Positions 1 through 11,855 of a stretch of DNA of 64,000 bases are shown here, piece after piece. Source of the stretch: Brevundimonas naejangsanensis DSM 23858 (lineage in GTDB: Bacteria; Pseudomonadota; Alphaproteobacteria; Caulobacterales; Caulobacteraceae); contig NZ_ATXN01000002.1 of assembly GCF_000421705.1 (NCBI RefSeq), positions 1,302,001 to 1,366,000 on the forward strand. Direction: 5' to 3'. Both the position numbers and the translations under genes were made by a program. The number at the start of each line of letters is the position of its first letter. Position 1 is the stretch's first letter. The notes below the pieces were generated by a model, which did no database searches, was not told where the DNA came from, and saw nothing but the letters and a program-made list of their open reading frames with translations.

Positions 1-55
1 CGCGGCCTTCCAGCTCGACTACGACGGCTGGGAGTGCGCGGTCGTGACGAACTGA
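1..55 (+). CDS. 3' end of an unidentified gene (partial)
   Basis: Seventeen codons are open in frame 2 and end with TGA at 53-55, ten bases before carB. The visible C-terminus reads AAFQLDYDGWECAVVTN. It does not look like the C-terminus of CarA (small subunit of carbamoyl-phosphate synthase), so carA may not be the immediate upstream neighbour. The tight spacing suggests co-transcription with carB. Too little is visible to assign a function. Confidence 0.6.
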   Translation, partial: AAFQLDYDGWECAVVTN

Positions 56-65
56 GTAGACGCCG

Positions 66-3365
<3,300 letters not shown>

Positions 3366-3385
3366 GATCAGGCCCAGACCTGAAG

Positions 3386-3419
3386 AAAAGCCCCCGACGA
3401 TCGCTCGTCGGGGGCTTTT
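3386..3419 (+). terminator. Rho-independent terminator after carB
   Basis: A perfect 15-bp inverted repeat (AAAAGCCCCCGACGA at 3386-3400, its complement at 3405-3419) closes a 4-base TCGC loop and ends in a T run. It lies 20 bases after the carB stop and separates carB from the M20 amidohydrolase gene. The A/T symmetry would allow it to act in both directions. Confidence 0.93.
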
Positions 3420-3534
3420 TCGTGGGACCGGCCCATCAAGCCTCAGGATGTCGGCGGATAAATGCACGCCTTATCCGGTTGCCCCATCCCCTCCAGCGGC
3501 TAAGGTCGCGCCTGACACCGGAGGGGACACCACC

Positions 3535-4863
3535 ATGAAGAAGACCGCGCTTACCGCCATTCTGGCCGCCGTTCTGGCCGCCGGTTCCGCGCCCGCCATC
3601 GCCCAGAACGCCGACGACGCCGCTGCGCTGAAGGCCGCCGTCAAGGCAGACTACGACGCCAACCTCGGCGCCCTGTTCGACCATTTCCACCGCAACCCCG
3701 AACTGTCAGGCCTTGAGGTCCAGACCTCGGCCCGCATGGCGGAGGAACTGCGCGCTCTGGGCTATGATGTCACCACCGGCGTCGGCGGCACCGGCGTGGT
3801 CGCCGTCCTGCGCAACGGCCCTGGACCCACGGTGATGATCCGCGCCGACATGGACGGCCTGCCGGTCGAGGAGCAGTCGGGCCTGTCCAACGCCTCCACC
3901 GCCCGTCAGGTCGACACCGACGGCGTCGAAAAACCCGTCATGCACGCCTGCGGCCACGACGTGCACATCACCGCCCTGGTCGGCACGGCGCGCCAGATGC
4001 AGGCGCGCAAGGCCAACTGGTCGGGCACCCTGGTCCTGATCGCCCAACCGGCCGAGGAACGCATCTTCGGCGCCCGCGCCATGGTGCAGGACGGCCTCTA
4101 TTCGCGCTTCCCCAAGCCGGACTACGCCCTGGCCTTCCACGTTTCGTCCGACACGCCGACGGGCCGGATCGGCGTGCCGCTTGGCATCACCTCCTCCAGT
4201 TCGGACAGCGTGGACATCGCCGTCCACGGCGTCGCCACCCACGGCGCCTCGCCGCACCTGGGGGTCGATCCGATCCTGGTCGCCTCGCACATCGTGGTCG
4301 CGCTGCAATCCCTGCGCAGCCGCGAGACCAGCCCGCTGGAGGGTGCCGTGGTCACGGTCGGCGCCATCAAGGGCGGCATCAAACACAACATCATCTCCGA
4401 CCGCGTCGACATGCAGTTGACCGTCCGCTCGGACAGCCCCGAGGTTCGCGCCAAGCTGCTGGACGGCATCGACCGCATCTCGGCGAACACCGCCCGCGCC
4501 CTGGGCGTGCCCGAAGACAAGCTTCCGACCGTCGTGCGGTCGCCGCTGGAAAACACCCCGCCCACCATCAATGACGCCGAGACGGCCGCCCGCGTCCGCG
4601 AAGCCCTGACCGCCGGTCTGGGCGACGACGTGCTGATCGACAATCCGCGCACCGGCATGGGCGCCGAGGACTTCGCCGAGTTCGTCACGCCCGAACTCGG
4701 GGTGAAGGGCGTCTATTTCCGCGTCGGCGGCACGCCGCCCGACCAGGTCAAGGGCGCGGCCGGTCACCACTCGGGCCTGTTCCGCATCACGCCAGAGCCC
4801 GCCGTCACCCTGGGTGTCGAAGGTTCGGTGCTGGCCGCCGAGGCCCTGATGCCGAAACGGTAA
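3535..4863 (+). CDS. Secreted M20-family amidohydrolase (hippurate hydrolase / aminoacylase type)
   Basis: This family hydrolyses N-acyl amino acids, hippurate-like amides or peptides with one or two metal ions. The 442-residue protein begins with a Sec signal peptide (MKKTALTAILAA..., cleavage likely after PAIAQ), so it acts in the periplasm or outside. Metal-ligand motifs are visible: HACGHD at residues 137-142, a Glu pair near 173, an FHV His near 202 and a C-terminal GHHSG. The dimerisation lid (HGVATHGASPHLGVDP) sits in between. The ATG at 3535 is chosen because GGAGGGG lies 8 bases upstream and the signal peptide starts there; the frame is open further upstream into the carB terminator. 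Exact substrate is unknown. Confidence 0.9.
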   Translation: MKKTALTAILAAVLAAGSAPAIAQNADDAAALKAAVKADYDANLGALFDHFHRNPELSGLEVQTSARMAEELRALGYDVTTGVGGTGVVAVLRNGPGPTVMIRADMDGLPVEEQSGLSNASTARQVDTDGVEKPVMHACGHDVHITALVGTARQMQARKANWSGTLVLIAQPAEERIFGARAMVQDGLYSRFPKPDYALAFHVSSDTPTGRIGVPLGITSSSSDSVDIAVHGVATHGASPHLGVDPILVASHIVVALQSLRSRETSPLEGAVVTVGAIKGGIKHNIISDRVDMQLTVRSDSPEVRAKLLDGIDRISANTARALGVPEDKLPTVVRSPLENTPPTINDAETAARVREALTAGLGDDVLIDNPRTGMGAEDFAEFVTPELGVKGVYFRVGGTPPDQVKGAAGHHSGLFRITPEPAVTLGVEGSVLAAEALMPKR

Positions 4864-4934
4864 AGGCTGTTGAACCGGGCGGCGTCCTGGTCGTTGAGGA
4901 AGGAACATTCCCTTTCCGTCTGGAGACGCCGCCC

Positions 4935-5141
4935 ATGTTCCTGCCTACTCTGCCTACCCTCGTAAGCAGTCTGCTGTTGTCGCGTCGCGGCCGCGCGATG
5001 ATGGGCCGCCACATGGGCAAGATCGCTCTGGCGGGCATAGCCTGGCAGTTGTGGAAGCACCGTCGCGGCGCCGCCGAAGACGCGCCTGCGGTCAAGGCTG
5101 CGCCGCCGCAGCGTCGTAGATCACGCGGGCGCGCACGCTGA
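4935..5141 (+). CDS. Small basic protein, unknown function
   Basis: A 68-residue open frame with a GGAG about ten bases before the ATG. The product is rich in Arg (C-terminal QRRRSRGRAR) with a short hydrophobic stretch (ALAGIAWQLW, residues 32-41) that might touch a membrane. No recognised domain. It follows the M20 gene by 71 bases on the same strand, with another small membrane-protein gene after it. Reality as a gene is likely but not certain, because short open frames are common in GC-rich DNA. Confidence 0.5.
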   Translation: MFLPTLPTLVSSLLLSRRGRAMMGRHMGKIALAGIAWQLWKHRRGAAEDAPAVKAAPPQRRRSRGRAR

Positions 5142-5183
5142 GCTCGGCCGCAACTCGGCGGTTTGTGAGGCGTTAACACCTTC

Positions 5184-5384
5184 ATGCGCCTGTCCGTAAT
5201 CCAAGTGATCGCGGCCCTGTTTTCGGCCGTCTGTTTCGTCATCGCCTTTATCGCGGCAGGCGTCGCTGTCGTATCCGGCGCCTTCATGCTGATGGCGCTT
5301 GCGGCGCTGGGCTTTATCGCCTGGACCGCCCTGCGCCGCGCCTTCGGCAGGGATCGCCTGCCAGGACCGCCGTCCAGCGAATGA
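5184..5384 (+). CDS. Small two-helix membrane protein, unknown function
   Basis: The 66-residue product has two adjacent hydrophobic segments (about residues 6-28 and 32-48, rich in Ala, Ile, Val) followed by a basic, Pro-containing tail (RRAFGRDRLPGPPSSE). It looks like a small inner-membrane protein. No family is recognised. The 200 bases between it and greA contain no other convincing gene and probably hold the greA promoter. Confidence 0.55.
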   Translation: MRLSVIQVIAALFSAVCFVIAFIAAGVAVVSGAFMLMALAALGFIAWTALRRAFGRDRLPGPPSSE

Positions 5385-5587
5385 AGGGCGGGCGAATGAA
5401 ATGCAGGCGACCTGCGCCTTGCGCTGTTCCGCCGCGACGAACAACGTCCAGCGACCTGCCTGCCCCATCTTGAGTTTGAGCGCTGGGCGCCCTACCTTCT
5501 TTGGCCGGTCACGCGACGCCCCCGTGGCCGCGGTGCACCGAACCGTCTCTCATCTGTCTTCGGGCGTAGCAAGAAACTCACGACACA

Positions 5588-6061
5588 ATGGAAAAAGTGC
5601 CGATGACGGCCGAGGGTTATCGCGCCCTCGACGATCAACTCAAGCAATTGAAGTCGGTGGAACGACCCAGCGTGATCGCCGCCATCGCGGAAGCCCGCGA
5701 GCATGGCGATCTGTCTGAAAACGCCGAATACCACGCCGCCAAGGAGCGCCAGGGCTGGATCGAAGGCTCGATCGCCGAGATCGAGGACAAGCTGTCCCGC
5801 GCCCAGGTGATCGACGTGTCCAAACTGTCCGGCGACCAGGTCAAGTTCGGCGCCACCGTCACCTTCGTGGACGAGGACACCGAGGAAGAAGGCGTCTATC
5901 AGATCGTCGGCGAACACGAGGCCGACGTGAAGCTGGGCAAGATCTCCATCGCCTCGCCGATCGCCCGCGCCCTGATCTCCAAGGAGGTCGGCGACGTGGT
6001 CGAGGTCAACACGCCCGGCGGCGTGAAGGCCTATGAAATCCTCAAGGTCGAGTGGAAGTAA
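5588..6061 (+). CDS. greA: Transcription elongation factor GreA
   Basis: GreA binds the secondary channel of RNA polymerase and stimulates cleavage of the 3' end of backtracked transcripts. The 157-residue protein has the full family layout: an N-terminal antiparallel coiled coil ending in the acidic tip ([17 protein letters not shown], near residues 39-55, with the functional Asp/Glu pair) and a C-terminal FKBP-like domain ([18 protein letters not shown]). The start ATG gives [11 protein letters not shown], the usual alphaproteobacterial N-terminus, although no clear Shine-Dalgarno sequence precedes it; an in-frame ATG at 5603 is possible. The ELM1-family gene lies immediately downstream. 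Confidence 0.96.
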   Translation: MEKVPMTAEGYRALDDQLKQLKSVERPSVIAAIAEAREHGDLSENAEYHAAKERQGWIEGSIAEIEDKLSRAQVIDVSKLSGDQVKFGATVTFVDEDTEEEGVYQIVGEHEADVKLGKISIASPIARALISKEVGDVVEVNTPGGVKAYEILKVEWK

Positions 6062-6099
6062 CCTCAGCCGACATCAAGGTTGAAGGCAGGGCGCGCGGC

Positions 6100-7080
6100 A
6101 TGGCTGCGCGCCCTCTTTCCATCTGGGTCGTCTCCGACGGCCGGACCGGCATCCAGAACCAGGCTCTGGGGCTGGCTGAGGCCATCGCCCGCCTGACCCC
6201 CGCCGAGATCGAGATCAAGCAGGTCCGCTGGCGCCCCGCCTTCAACCGGCTCCCCTCGGCCCTGAAGTCGCCCGCCATGCTGGCGCCGGGTTCTTTCGAT
6301 CCGCGCACGGTATCCGAATGGCCCGACCTGTGGATCGCCACGGGCCGCGCCAGCCTGCCCCTGTCGGCGCGCGTGCGCGACTGGAGCGGCGGCAAGACCT
6401 TCATCGTCCAGACCCAGGACCCGCGCTGGCGCAACGACCGCTACGACCTGATCGTCGCCCCCGCCCATGACGACCTCAGCGGCTCCAACGTCCTGTCGAT
6501 CACCGGCAGCCCCCACCGCATCACACGCGAAAGACTGGCCGAGGCGGCGCCCGCCTTCGCCGCGCGCATCGCCCCCCTGCCCCATCCACGCGTGGCGGTG
6601 ATGGTGGGCGGCGCCTCCGCCGCCTTCGACCTGCCGCCCGACCACGCCGCCGATCTGGCCCAGCGCATCGCCGAGGCTGTCACCGCCGCAAACGGCTCCT
6701 TGCTGCTGACCTATTCGCGTCGCACGCCCGAAGCCGCCAAGGCGGTGATGAGCGACCGGCTGTCGGCCCTGCCCGGCTGGATCTGGGACGGCAAGGGCGA
6801 CAACCCCCTGTTCGCCATGCTGGACGCCGCCGACCACATCCTCGTCACCGAGGACAGCGCCAATATGGCCGCCGAGGCCGCCTCAACCGGCAAGCCGGTC
6901 CACGTCCTGCCGATGATCGCGAAGAAGGCGCCGGGCAAGTTCGCCCGCCTGCACGCCGACCTTCAGGCGCGCGGCGCCGCCCGCCCCTTCGACGGCGCGC
7001 TGACGCCGTGGACCTATGCGCCATTGAACGAGACCGAACGCGCCGCCCGCGCCGTTCTGGCGGCCCTCAAACCCCGCTGA
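6100..7080 (+). CDS. Mitochondrial-fission-ELM1-family protein (glycosyltransferase-like fold)
   Basis: The product (326 residues from the ATG at 6100) matches the bacterial ELM1 family as I know it: SIWVVSDGRTGIQNQALGLAEA at the N-terminus, a central FIVQTQDPRW, and a C-terminal half resembling a GT-B nucleotide-sugar-binding domain (ILVTEDSANMAAEAASTGKPV, near residue 265). Bacterial members have no firmly established biochemical role. A GTG at 6052, inside the end of greA, would add 16 residues; the ATG at 6100 is preferred because GAAGGCAGG precedes it at normal spacing. Close spacing suggests co-transcription with greA. Confidence 0.82.
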   Translation: MAARPLSIWVVSDGRTGIQNQALGLAEAIARLTPAEIEIKQVRWRPAFNRLPSALKSPAMLAPGSFDPRTVSEWPDLWIATGRASLPLSARVRDWSGGKTFIVQTQDPRWRNDRYDLIVAPAHDDLSGSNVLSITGSPHRITRERLAEAAPAFAARIAPLPHPRVAVMVGGASAAFDLPPDHAADLAQRIAEAVTAANGSLLLTYSRRTPEAAKAVMSDRLSALPGWIWDGKGDNPLFAMLDAADHILVTEDSANMAAEAASTGKPVHVLPMIAKKAPGKFARLHADLQARGAARPFDGALTPWTYAPLNETERAARAVLAALKPR

Positions 7081-7238
7081 AATCGGCCCCCGCCCCGCAA
7101 GGGTGGCGAAACGTCCTCGCCGTCCCCATATGTCGGGATCAAGGCAAAACACGACCCCTAACCCGACGGCGGAAACGCTGATCGGACGGCTGCGCCTTGA
7201 ACTTTGACGCTCTTTTTTCACGGAAAGGACGCTCCGAA

Positions 7239-7580
7239 TTGATCGTAGAAAACTTCATCCGCCTCTACGCCCACGACTTCAGCCAGATGGCTGGCCGCGC
7301 CGAGATGGGACAGGATGTTGATGATGCTCTGGCCCGGCGGCTGCGTGACGCCGACAACCACGCCCAGGTGATGGACCAGCGCAAGGGCAAGGGACACCTG
7401 ACCGCCCTGGTCGCGCGCATCCGCGAAGAGGCCTCCGTCTTCAACGGCCGCGTCATGCGCAACGGCGCCGACCCTGCCGAAGCGGCCGCACGACGTGAGG
7501 CGTTTCTGTCCGACGTCGCCGACACTCTGGAAAAACTGCGCGCCGCCCGCAAGGCTGAGGGCCAGCAGGCTCACGCCTGA
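7239..7580 (+). CDS. Hypothetical cytoplasmic protein
   Basis: A helical, charged protein of about 113 residues with no recognised domain and no signal peptide. I place the start at the TTG at 7239 because GGAAAGGA sits 9-10 bases upstream; another TTG at 7197 would add 14 residues but has no good ribosome-binding site. No ATG fits. Segments such as ALARRLRDADNHAQVM and SDVADTLEKLRAARKAE could form helices or coiled coils. It lies between the ELM1-family gene and trxB on the same strand. Confidence 0.6.
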   Translation: MIVENFIRLYAHDFSQMAGRAEMGQDVDDALARRLRDADNHAQVMDQRKGKGHLTALVARIREEASVFNGRVMRNGADPAEAAARREAFLSDVADTLEKLRAARKAEGQQAHA

Positions 7581-7638
7581 CGCCAATCGGCGCAGCAGGT
7601 CGTGAAATGTCGCATCGGCATCGCGCTTAAGAGAATCA

Positions 7639-7654
7639 GCGCCTAAATAGGCGC
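7639..7654 (+). promoter_or_regulatory. Perfect 16-bp palindrome touching the trxB start codon
   Basis: GCGCCTA and TAGGCGC form a perfect 7-bp inverted repeat around an AA centre, ending one base before the trxB ATG at 7656. No separate Shine-Dalgarno sequence is visible upstream, so the structure occupies the ribosome-docking region. It could be a protein operator, an RNA hairpin limiting translation, or part of a leaderless start. Function is inferred from position only. Confidence 0.5.
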
Positions 7655-7655
7655 C

Positions 7656-8663
7656 ATGACCCAAGCTCGTACCGTCCGTGTCGCCATCATCGGTTCCGGC
7701 CCCGCCGGCTGGACCGCCGCCATCTACGCCGCCCGCGCCTCGCTGAACCCGGTGATGATCGCCGGGCTTCAGCCTGGCGGCCAGCTCACCATCACCACGG
7801 ACGTCGAGAACTACCCCGGCTTCGCCGAGACCATTCAGGGCCCCTGGCTGATGCAGCAGATGCAGGCCCAGGCTGAACATGTCGGCACGGAAGTCCTGCA
7901 TGACATCGTGACCCAGGCCGACCTGTCCCAGCGCCCCTTCCGCCTGACGCTCGATTCAGGCGCTGAAATCCTGGCCGAGACGGTCATCATCTCCACCGGC
8001 GCCCAGGCCAAATGGCTGGGGCTGGAATCAGAGGCCGCCTATCAGGGCTTCGGCGTCTCGGCCTGCGCCACCTGCGACGGCTTCTTCTATCGCGGCAAGC
8101 AGGTGGTGGTGGTCGGCGGCGGCAACACCGCCGTCGAGGAAGCCCTCTTCCTGACCAACTTCGCCGAGACCGTCACCGTGGTTCACCGCCGCGACGAGTT
8201 CCGGGCCGAGAAGATCCTGCAGGACCGCCTGTTCGCCCATCCCAAGATCAAGGTCGTCTGGGACGTGGCCGTCGAGGAAGTCGTCGGCGTCGTCGACGGC
8301 GTGGCCCGCAACGTCACCGGCGTGCACCTGAAGAACGTCAAGACCGGCGAGATCAGCGAAATCCCCGCCGACGGCGTCTTCATCGCCATCGGCCACGCCC
8401 CCTCGTCCGAACTGTTCAAAGGCCAGTTGGAGACCAACTCCGGCGGCTATCTGCGGGTCAAGCCGGGCACGGCCGCGACCGCCATCGAGGGCGTCTGGGC
8501 CGCCGGCGACGTCACCGACGACGTCTATCGCCAGGCCGTGACTGCGGCGGGCATGGGCTGCATGGCCGCCCTGGAGGCCGCCCGCTTCCTCGCCGAAGAA
8601 GACCACAAGGCCGCCCACCATCCCATCAGCCACAAGGAAGCCGAGAAGATCGGAGCCTGGTGA
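7656..8663 (+). CDS. trxB: Thioredoxin-disulfide reductase
   Basis: TrxB is the cytoplasmic flavoenzyme that uses NADPH to reduce thioredoxin. The 335-residue protein carries the FAD-binding GSGPAGWTAA motif near residue 12, the redox-active pair CATC (Cys137 and Cys140), the NADPH-binding VVGGGNTAVEEA shortly after it, and the C-terminal FAD motif VWAAGDVTDD. This order (Cys pair inserted in the NADPH domain) is that of the low-molecular-weight bacterial enzyme. The start codon abuts a perfect palindrome at 7639-7654. The convergent metallo-hydrolase gene begins 15 bases after its stop. Confidence 0.96.
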   Translation: MTQARTVRVAIIGSGPAGWTAAIYAARASLNPVMIAGLQPGGQLTITTDVENYPGFAETIQGPWLMQQMQAQAEHVGTEVLHDIVTQADLSQRPFRLTLDSGAEILAETVIISTGAQAKWLGLESEAAYQGFGVSACATCDGFFYRGKQVVVVGGGNTAVEEALFLTNFAETVTVVHRRDEFRAEKILQDRLFAHPKIKVVWDVAVEEVVGVVDGVARNVTGVHLKNVKTGEISEIPADGVFIAIGHAPSSELFKGQLETNSGGYLRVKPGTAATAIEGVWAAGDVTDDVYRQAVTAAGMGCMAALEAARFLAEEDHKAAHHPISHKEAEKIGAW

Positions 8664-8678
8664 GATTCAGGAGGCGTT

Positions 8679-9635
8679 TCAACGCGCCTCGGCCTGCTCC
8701 GACCGTGATTGGTGGCCGAGGAACACCTCCACATTCGGATGCGCGGCCGCAAAGTTGCGTAACCTTTGGGCGGACGCTTCGGCGTCGGCGCGGGCGGCAG
8801 GCGTGACCGGCTGGGGCATCCCCTGCTCCCAGCCCAGACGGGTGCTGACCGCGTCGCCGACCACCAGTTTCGGCCCGTCCACGGCGTTGACCAGATAGGC
8901 GGTCGAGCCCGCCGAATGCCCCGGCGTGCTGATGGCCCAGATCGAACCGTCGCCGAAGACATCGAGCACCCCGGCGAACCGGCCGTCGGGATCCGGTTCG
9001 AACCGCCACTCACGCAGGGGGCCGTAGCCGCGCAGGGCGGCGTCCGCCGGGCGGCCCAACACCAGGTTCACACGACTGCGTTCCTGAGCCTCGCCTGCGC
9101 CCACATAGACGGGCGTGGCGACCGGAAGGTCGACCAACCCGCCCACATGATCGAAATGCAGATGGGTCAGGAAGACGGCGCGCGGCGGCGTCTGGCCGTC
9201 CAGCCACTGAGCCGTGGTACGCGTGATGCGGAGATCAAGGTCGGACACCGCTCGGCGCATCAGACCGTTCAGCCGCTCCCCCAGTTCAGCCGACACCCCG
9301 CTGTCGATCATCACCCGACCGAAACGGGGATGATCCACCACATAGGCGTAGATCGTCGCCTCCTCATCGCCCTTGGGCACGGTCGCCGTGCGTGGATCCT
9401 TGCGATCGATGAAGACGCCCCGTCCCGCCGTCCACTGAGCGAAACGAACGCGCTCGAAAGTCACGACGCCGGGCCGCGCCAGGCTCGCCTCCAGCACCGA
9501 GGCGCGCGAGGCCGCGCCCAGGTCTGCGAGCGTCAACGGGTGGCGGCTGGCCGGAGTAGCGCAACCGGCCAGCAGGGCCGCCAGAGCCAGACTCGCGATC
9601 ATGGGCGACCGGCGCCCTTGGCCTTGATGCGACAT
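8679..9635 (-). CDS. Lipoprotein metallo-beta-lactamase-fold hydrolase
   Basis: The 318-residue protein has a lipoprotein signal with lipobox LLAGC (Cys25), so it is probably anchored in the outer or inner membrane facing the periplasm. The metal site is complete: HLHFDH (His158, His160, Asp162, His163), STPGHSAGS (His240) and Asp261 in VVGDAV. This layout fits the broad MBL family that includes AttM-type acyl-homoserine-lactone lactonases, but the lipid anchor is unusual for those and the substrate cannot be named. AAGGA lies 7 bases before the ATG at 9635. Divergent from the DUF2975 gene across an AT-rich 81-base gap. Confidence 0.82.
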   Translation of the reverse strand: MSHQGQGRRSPMIASLALAALLAGCATPASRHPLTLADLGAASRASVLEASLARPGVVTFERVRFAQWTAGRGVFIDRKDPRTATVPKGDEEATIYAYVVDHPRFGRVMIDSGVSAELGERLNGLMRRAVSDLDLRITRTTAQWLDGQTPPRAVFLTHLHFDHVGGLVDLPVATPVYVGAGEAQERSRVNLVLGRPADAALRGYGPLREWRFEPDPDGRFAGVLDVFGDGSIWAISTPGHSAGSTAYLVNAVDGPKLVVGDAVSTRLGWEQGMPQPVTPAARADAEASAQRLRNFAAAHPNVEVFLGHQSRSEQAEAR

Positions 9636-9716
9636 GTCGTATCCTTGGTTGAGTTGCTGATCATATCGAAATACATAAAAATATAGCCGTCAATCGAATT
9701 GGAGCAGCGTTATCCC

Positions 9717-10319
9717 ATGACGGTCGTCGTCGCCCTGCCCCCGCCGGTTCCGCTGGAGCCTGACGCCTTCGTCCGCATCCGGCGGCTCAGCCGCCCGCTG
9801 GAGTGGCTGTTCACGCTGCTGTTCGCGCTGGGCGCCGCCCTGTTGGCGATCGCCGTCGTGGCCGTGCTGACCTATGTCGGAACACGACTGCAGGTCCGCC
9901 CCGGCGGGATGCAGATCTATATCGAGGCGACGGTCCCGCCCGTGCCGCCCGGCTGGACCACCGTCGGCGCCCTGCCCTGGATTCAGAAGATCGCCCTGGC
10001 CCTGTCGGCCAGCGTGATGATGACCCCCGCCCTGGCGGTGTTGTGGGGGCTGCGACGACTGTTCCGCCTCTACGGGTCCGGCGTCGTCCTGACCCAGGAG
10101 AACGCCCGCTGCATGGGCGGCATCGCCCTGTGGCTAATGGCCTGCGCCGTCGCCCCGACGCTCGGCCATGTTCTGGTGACGCTGGCGGGTTTCGACGACG
10201 AGGGCTGGCTGAGGATCGACAGCGCCAAGGCCCTGGCGCTGGGACTGATCCTGTTCGTCGTGGCGCGGGTCATGGCCTGGGGCGCCGAGGTGCACGACGA
10301 CGTCTCGCGGTTCGTGTGA
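9717..10319 (+). CDS. DUF2975-family integral membrane protein
   Basis: About 200 residues with four hydrophobic segments, the layout of DUF2975 proteins: helices near residues 29-53, 86-108, 129-150 and 166-188, with the conserved FRLYGSGVVLTQENARCM loop before the third. The ATG at 9717 is preferred (GGAG at 9701-9704); a TTG at 9699 would add six residues. The stop overlaps the start of an XRE-type regulator (TGATG), a pairing common for this family. Function is unknown; the pair may form a membrane-linked regulatory module. Confidence 0.75.
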   Translation: MTVVVALPPPVPLEPDAFVRIRRLSRPLEWLFTLLFALGAALLAIAVVAVLTYVGTRLQVRPGGMQIYIEATVPPVPPGWTTVGALPWIQKIALALSASVMMTPALAVLWGLRRLFRLYGSGVVLTQENARCMGGIALWLMACAVAPTLGHVLVTLAGFDDEGWLRIDSAKALALGLILFVVARVMAWGAEVHDDVSRFV

Positions 10320-10570
10320 TGCCCATTATCGTGCGGCTGGACGTGATGATGGCGCGGCGCAAGGTGCGCTCGAACGTGCTGGCGCGCGCCATCGGCATTT
10401 CCGAGACCAACCTATCCCTGCTGAAGTCGGGCAAGGTCCGCGGCCTGCGCTTCGCCACCCTGGACGCCATCTGCCGCTATCTGGACTGCAGCCCGGCCGA
10501 CATTCTGGAATACGCGCCCGACGTCTCGGAAACGGATGACGACGTGCTTCGCAAGACCGGCACGGGCTGA
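10319..10570 (+). CDS. Small XRE-family (Cro/CI-type) regulator paired with DUF2975
   Basis: An 83-residue protein that is essentially one helix-turn-helix domain: LARAIGISETNLSLLKSGK is the HTH, and RFATLDAICRYLDCSPADIL the following helices. It resembles YozG-type regulators commonly encoded next to DUF2975 membrane proteins. The ATG overlaps the stop of the upstream gene by one base, implying translational coupling, so the two products are probably made in fixed ratio. Its targets, possibly including its own promoter, are not visible. Confidence 0.85.
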   Translation: MPIIVRLDVMMARRKVRSNVLARAIGISETNLSLLKSGKVRGLRFATLDAICRYLDCSPADILEYAPDVSETDDDVLRKTGTG

Positions 10571-10581
10571 TCGCCCGCCCC

Positions 10582-11823
10582 TTAACCTTGAGGCTTGCCG
10601 ACCTCTTCGACAACCATGGGCGTGACGCCGGCGGGCGGCGGGGCGGTCACGCTGGGGACAGCGCCGCTTTCAAAGGCCTTCAGCCGCTCGTTGATGGCGG
10701 CGATTTCTTCCTTGCTGGCCTGACGGCGGCCGCCCAGGCTGGCGATGCCGACGACGCGGGTCTGGCCCTCGATCTCGACCGTGCGCAGTTCGCCGGACCT
10801 GGCGCCCTCCAGCGCCGCCTCAACGCTGTCGGCCGCCGTGGCGAGCAGGACGCGCGGTTTGGCGAACCGGGCCTCGTCGATCGACGGCTCGCGGCCCGCG
10901 TATGCATTGACGAAGGCGGCCGTCTCACCGGCCGCGCCCTTCCAGCGATAGAAGATATGCGCCCCGACCTGGGTGATCTTGGCCAGGGTCGGCGACCACC
11001 AAGGATGGACGTAGTCGGCGTGGTAGTGGGTGGCCGTGCCCACGCGCTCGGCCACATGACCGTTCAGGGCGCGCGCCGCGACTCGCTCGGCCCGATCCCA
11101 GGCCCAGCGCACCGGGCCGCGCGCCAGAGAACCGTCGCAGGTGAAGCTGAACTGGCAGCCCGTGGTCCGCTCGGCGCCCTGATAGACGACGCCGCAGACG
11201 CTGGCGGGATAGTTGGGATCGCGCACCCGGTTCAGCACCACCTGGGCCACGCCCTCCTGCCCCTCGGTCGGCTCCAGCGCCGCCTCGTAATAGACGGCCT
11301 GGGCCAGGCAGCGCAGGGCGCGCTGGCGCGACGCCTCGTCCGCCGGGCGGAAGACGAAGGGCAACGCGGGCTGAAGCGCGCCGAAGGCGTTGGGCATGGC
11401 GGCGTTCAGCTGCTGAGCGGCGACGCCGGCCACGCCCTGATCCAGACTGGGCTTGCCGCTGAGCGTCAGACTCTCCCAACCGGGAGTCAGGCCGTAAAGT
11501 TCAGGCAGCCCCAGAGCCGGGTCGTGACGACGCGCCACAGCCAGTTGGCCCGCGTCCATCCGCGCCATCACCGCCGCCAGGCCGTTCGGACCGAGATCTC
11601 CGCCGGTGGCGCGCGCCACCGCCTCGGCCGTCCGGTCGATGTCGGGGCGCGGCGTCGAACTGGCGGACATGGCCACGCCCATCGCCGCCAGGGTGACGGC
11701 CATGGCCGCAGGCGCCGCAGCCAGGGCGCGGCGTCCGGTCGTCTTCAGCGGCGTGAGGCGGCCCAGGGTCATGCGATGTCCATATAGAGACGCCTGACTG
11801 CGCCGGAAACCGGCGATCTGCAT
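10582..11823 (-). CDS. SleB-type cell wall hydrolase, membrane-anchored
   Basis: The 413-residue protein has an N-terminal hydrophobic anchor (ALAAAPAAMAVTLAAMGVAM, residues 34-53) and a Hydrolase_2/SleB domain near the middle: LAQAVYYEAALEPTEGQEGV with the presumed catalytic Glu, then AQVVLNRVRDPNYPASVCGVV, GCQFSFTCDG and GTATHYHADYV. Such enzymes cleave peptidoglycan glycan strands. An alternative start at 11772 (MTLGRLTPLK) would shorten the N-terminus by 17 residues and may be the true one. A paralogue lies at 14133-15266. The region after the domain is low-complexity Ala/Pro-rich. Confidence 0.85.
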   Translation of the reverse strand: MQIAGFRRSQASLYGHRMTLGRLTPLKTTGRRALAAAPAAMAVTLAAMGVAMSASSTPRPDIDRTAEAVARATGGDLGPNGLAAVMARMDAGQLAVARRHDPALGLPELYGLTPGWESLTLSGKPSLDQGVAGVAAQQLNAAMPNAFGALQPALPFVFRPADEASRQRALRCLAQAVYYEAALEPTEGQEGVAQVVLNRVRDPNYPASVCGVVYQGAERTTGCQFSFTCDGSLARGPVRWAWDRAERVAARALNGHVAERVGTATHYHADYVHPWWSPTLAKITQVGAHIFYRWKGAAGETAAFVNAYAGREPSIDEARFAKPRVLLATAADSVEAALEGARSGELRTVEIEGQTRVVGIASLGGRRQASKEEIAAINERLKAFESGAVPSVTAPPPAGVTPMVVEEVGKPQG

Positions 11824-11855
11824 GATCGCCCAATCCGGCGCTTTTCAGACGCCAA

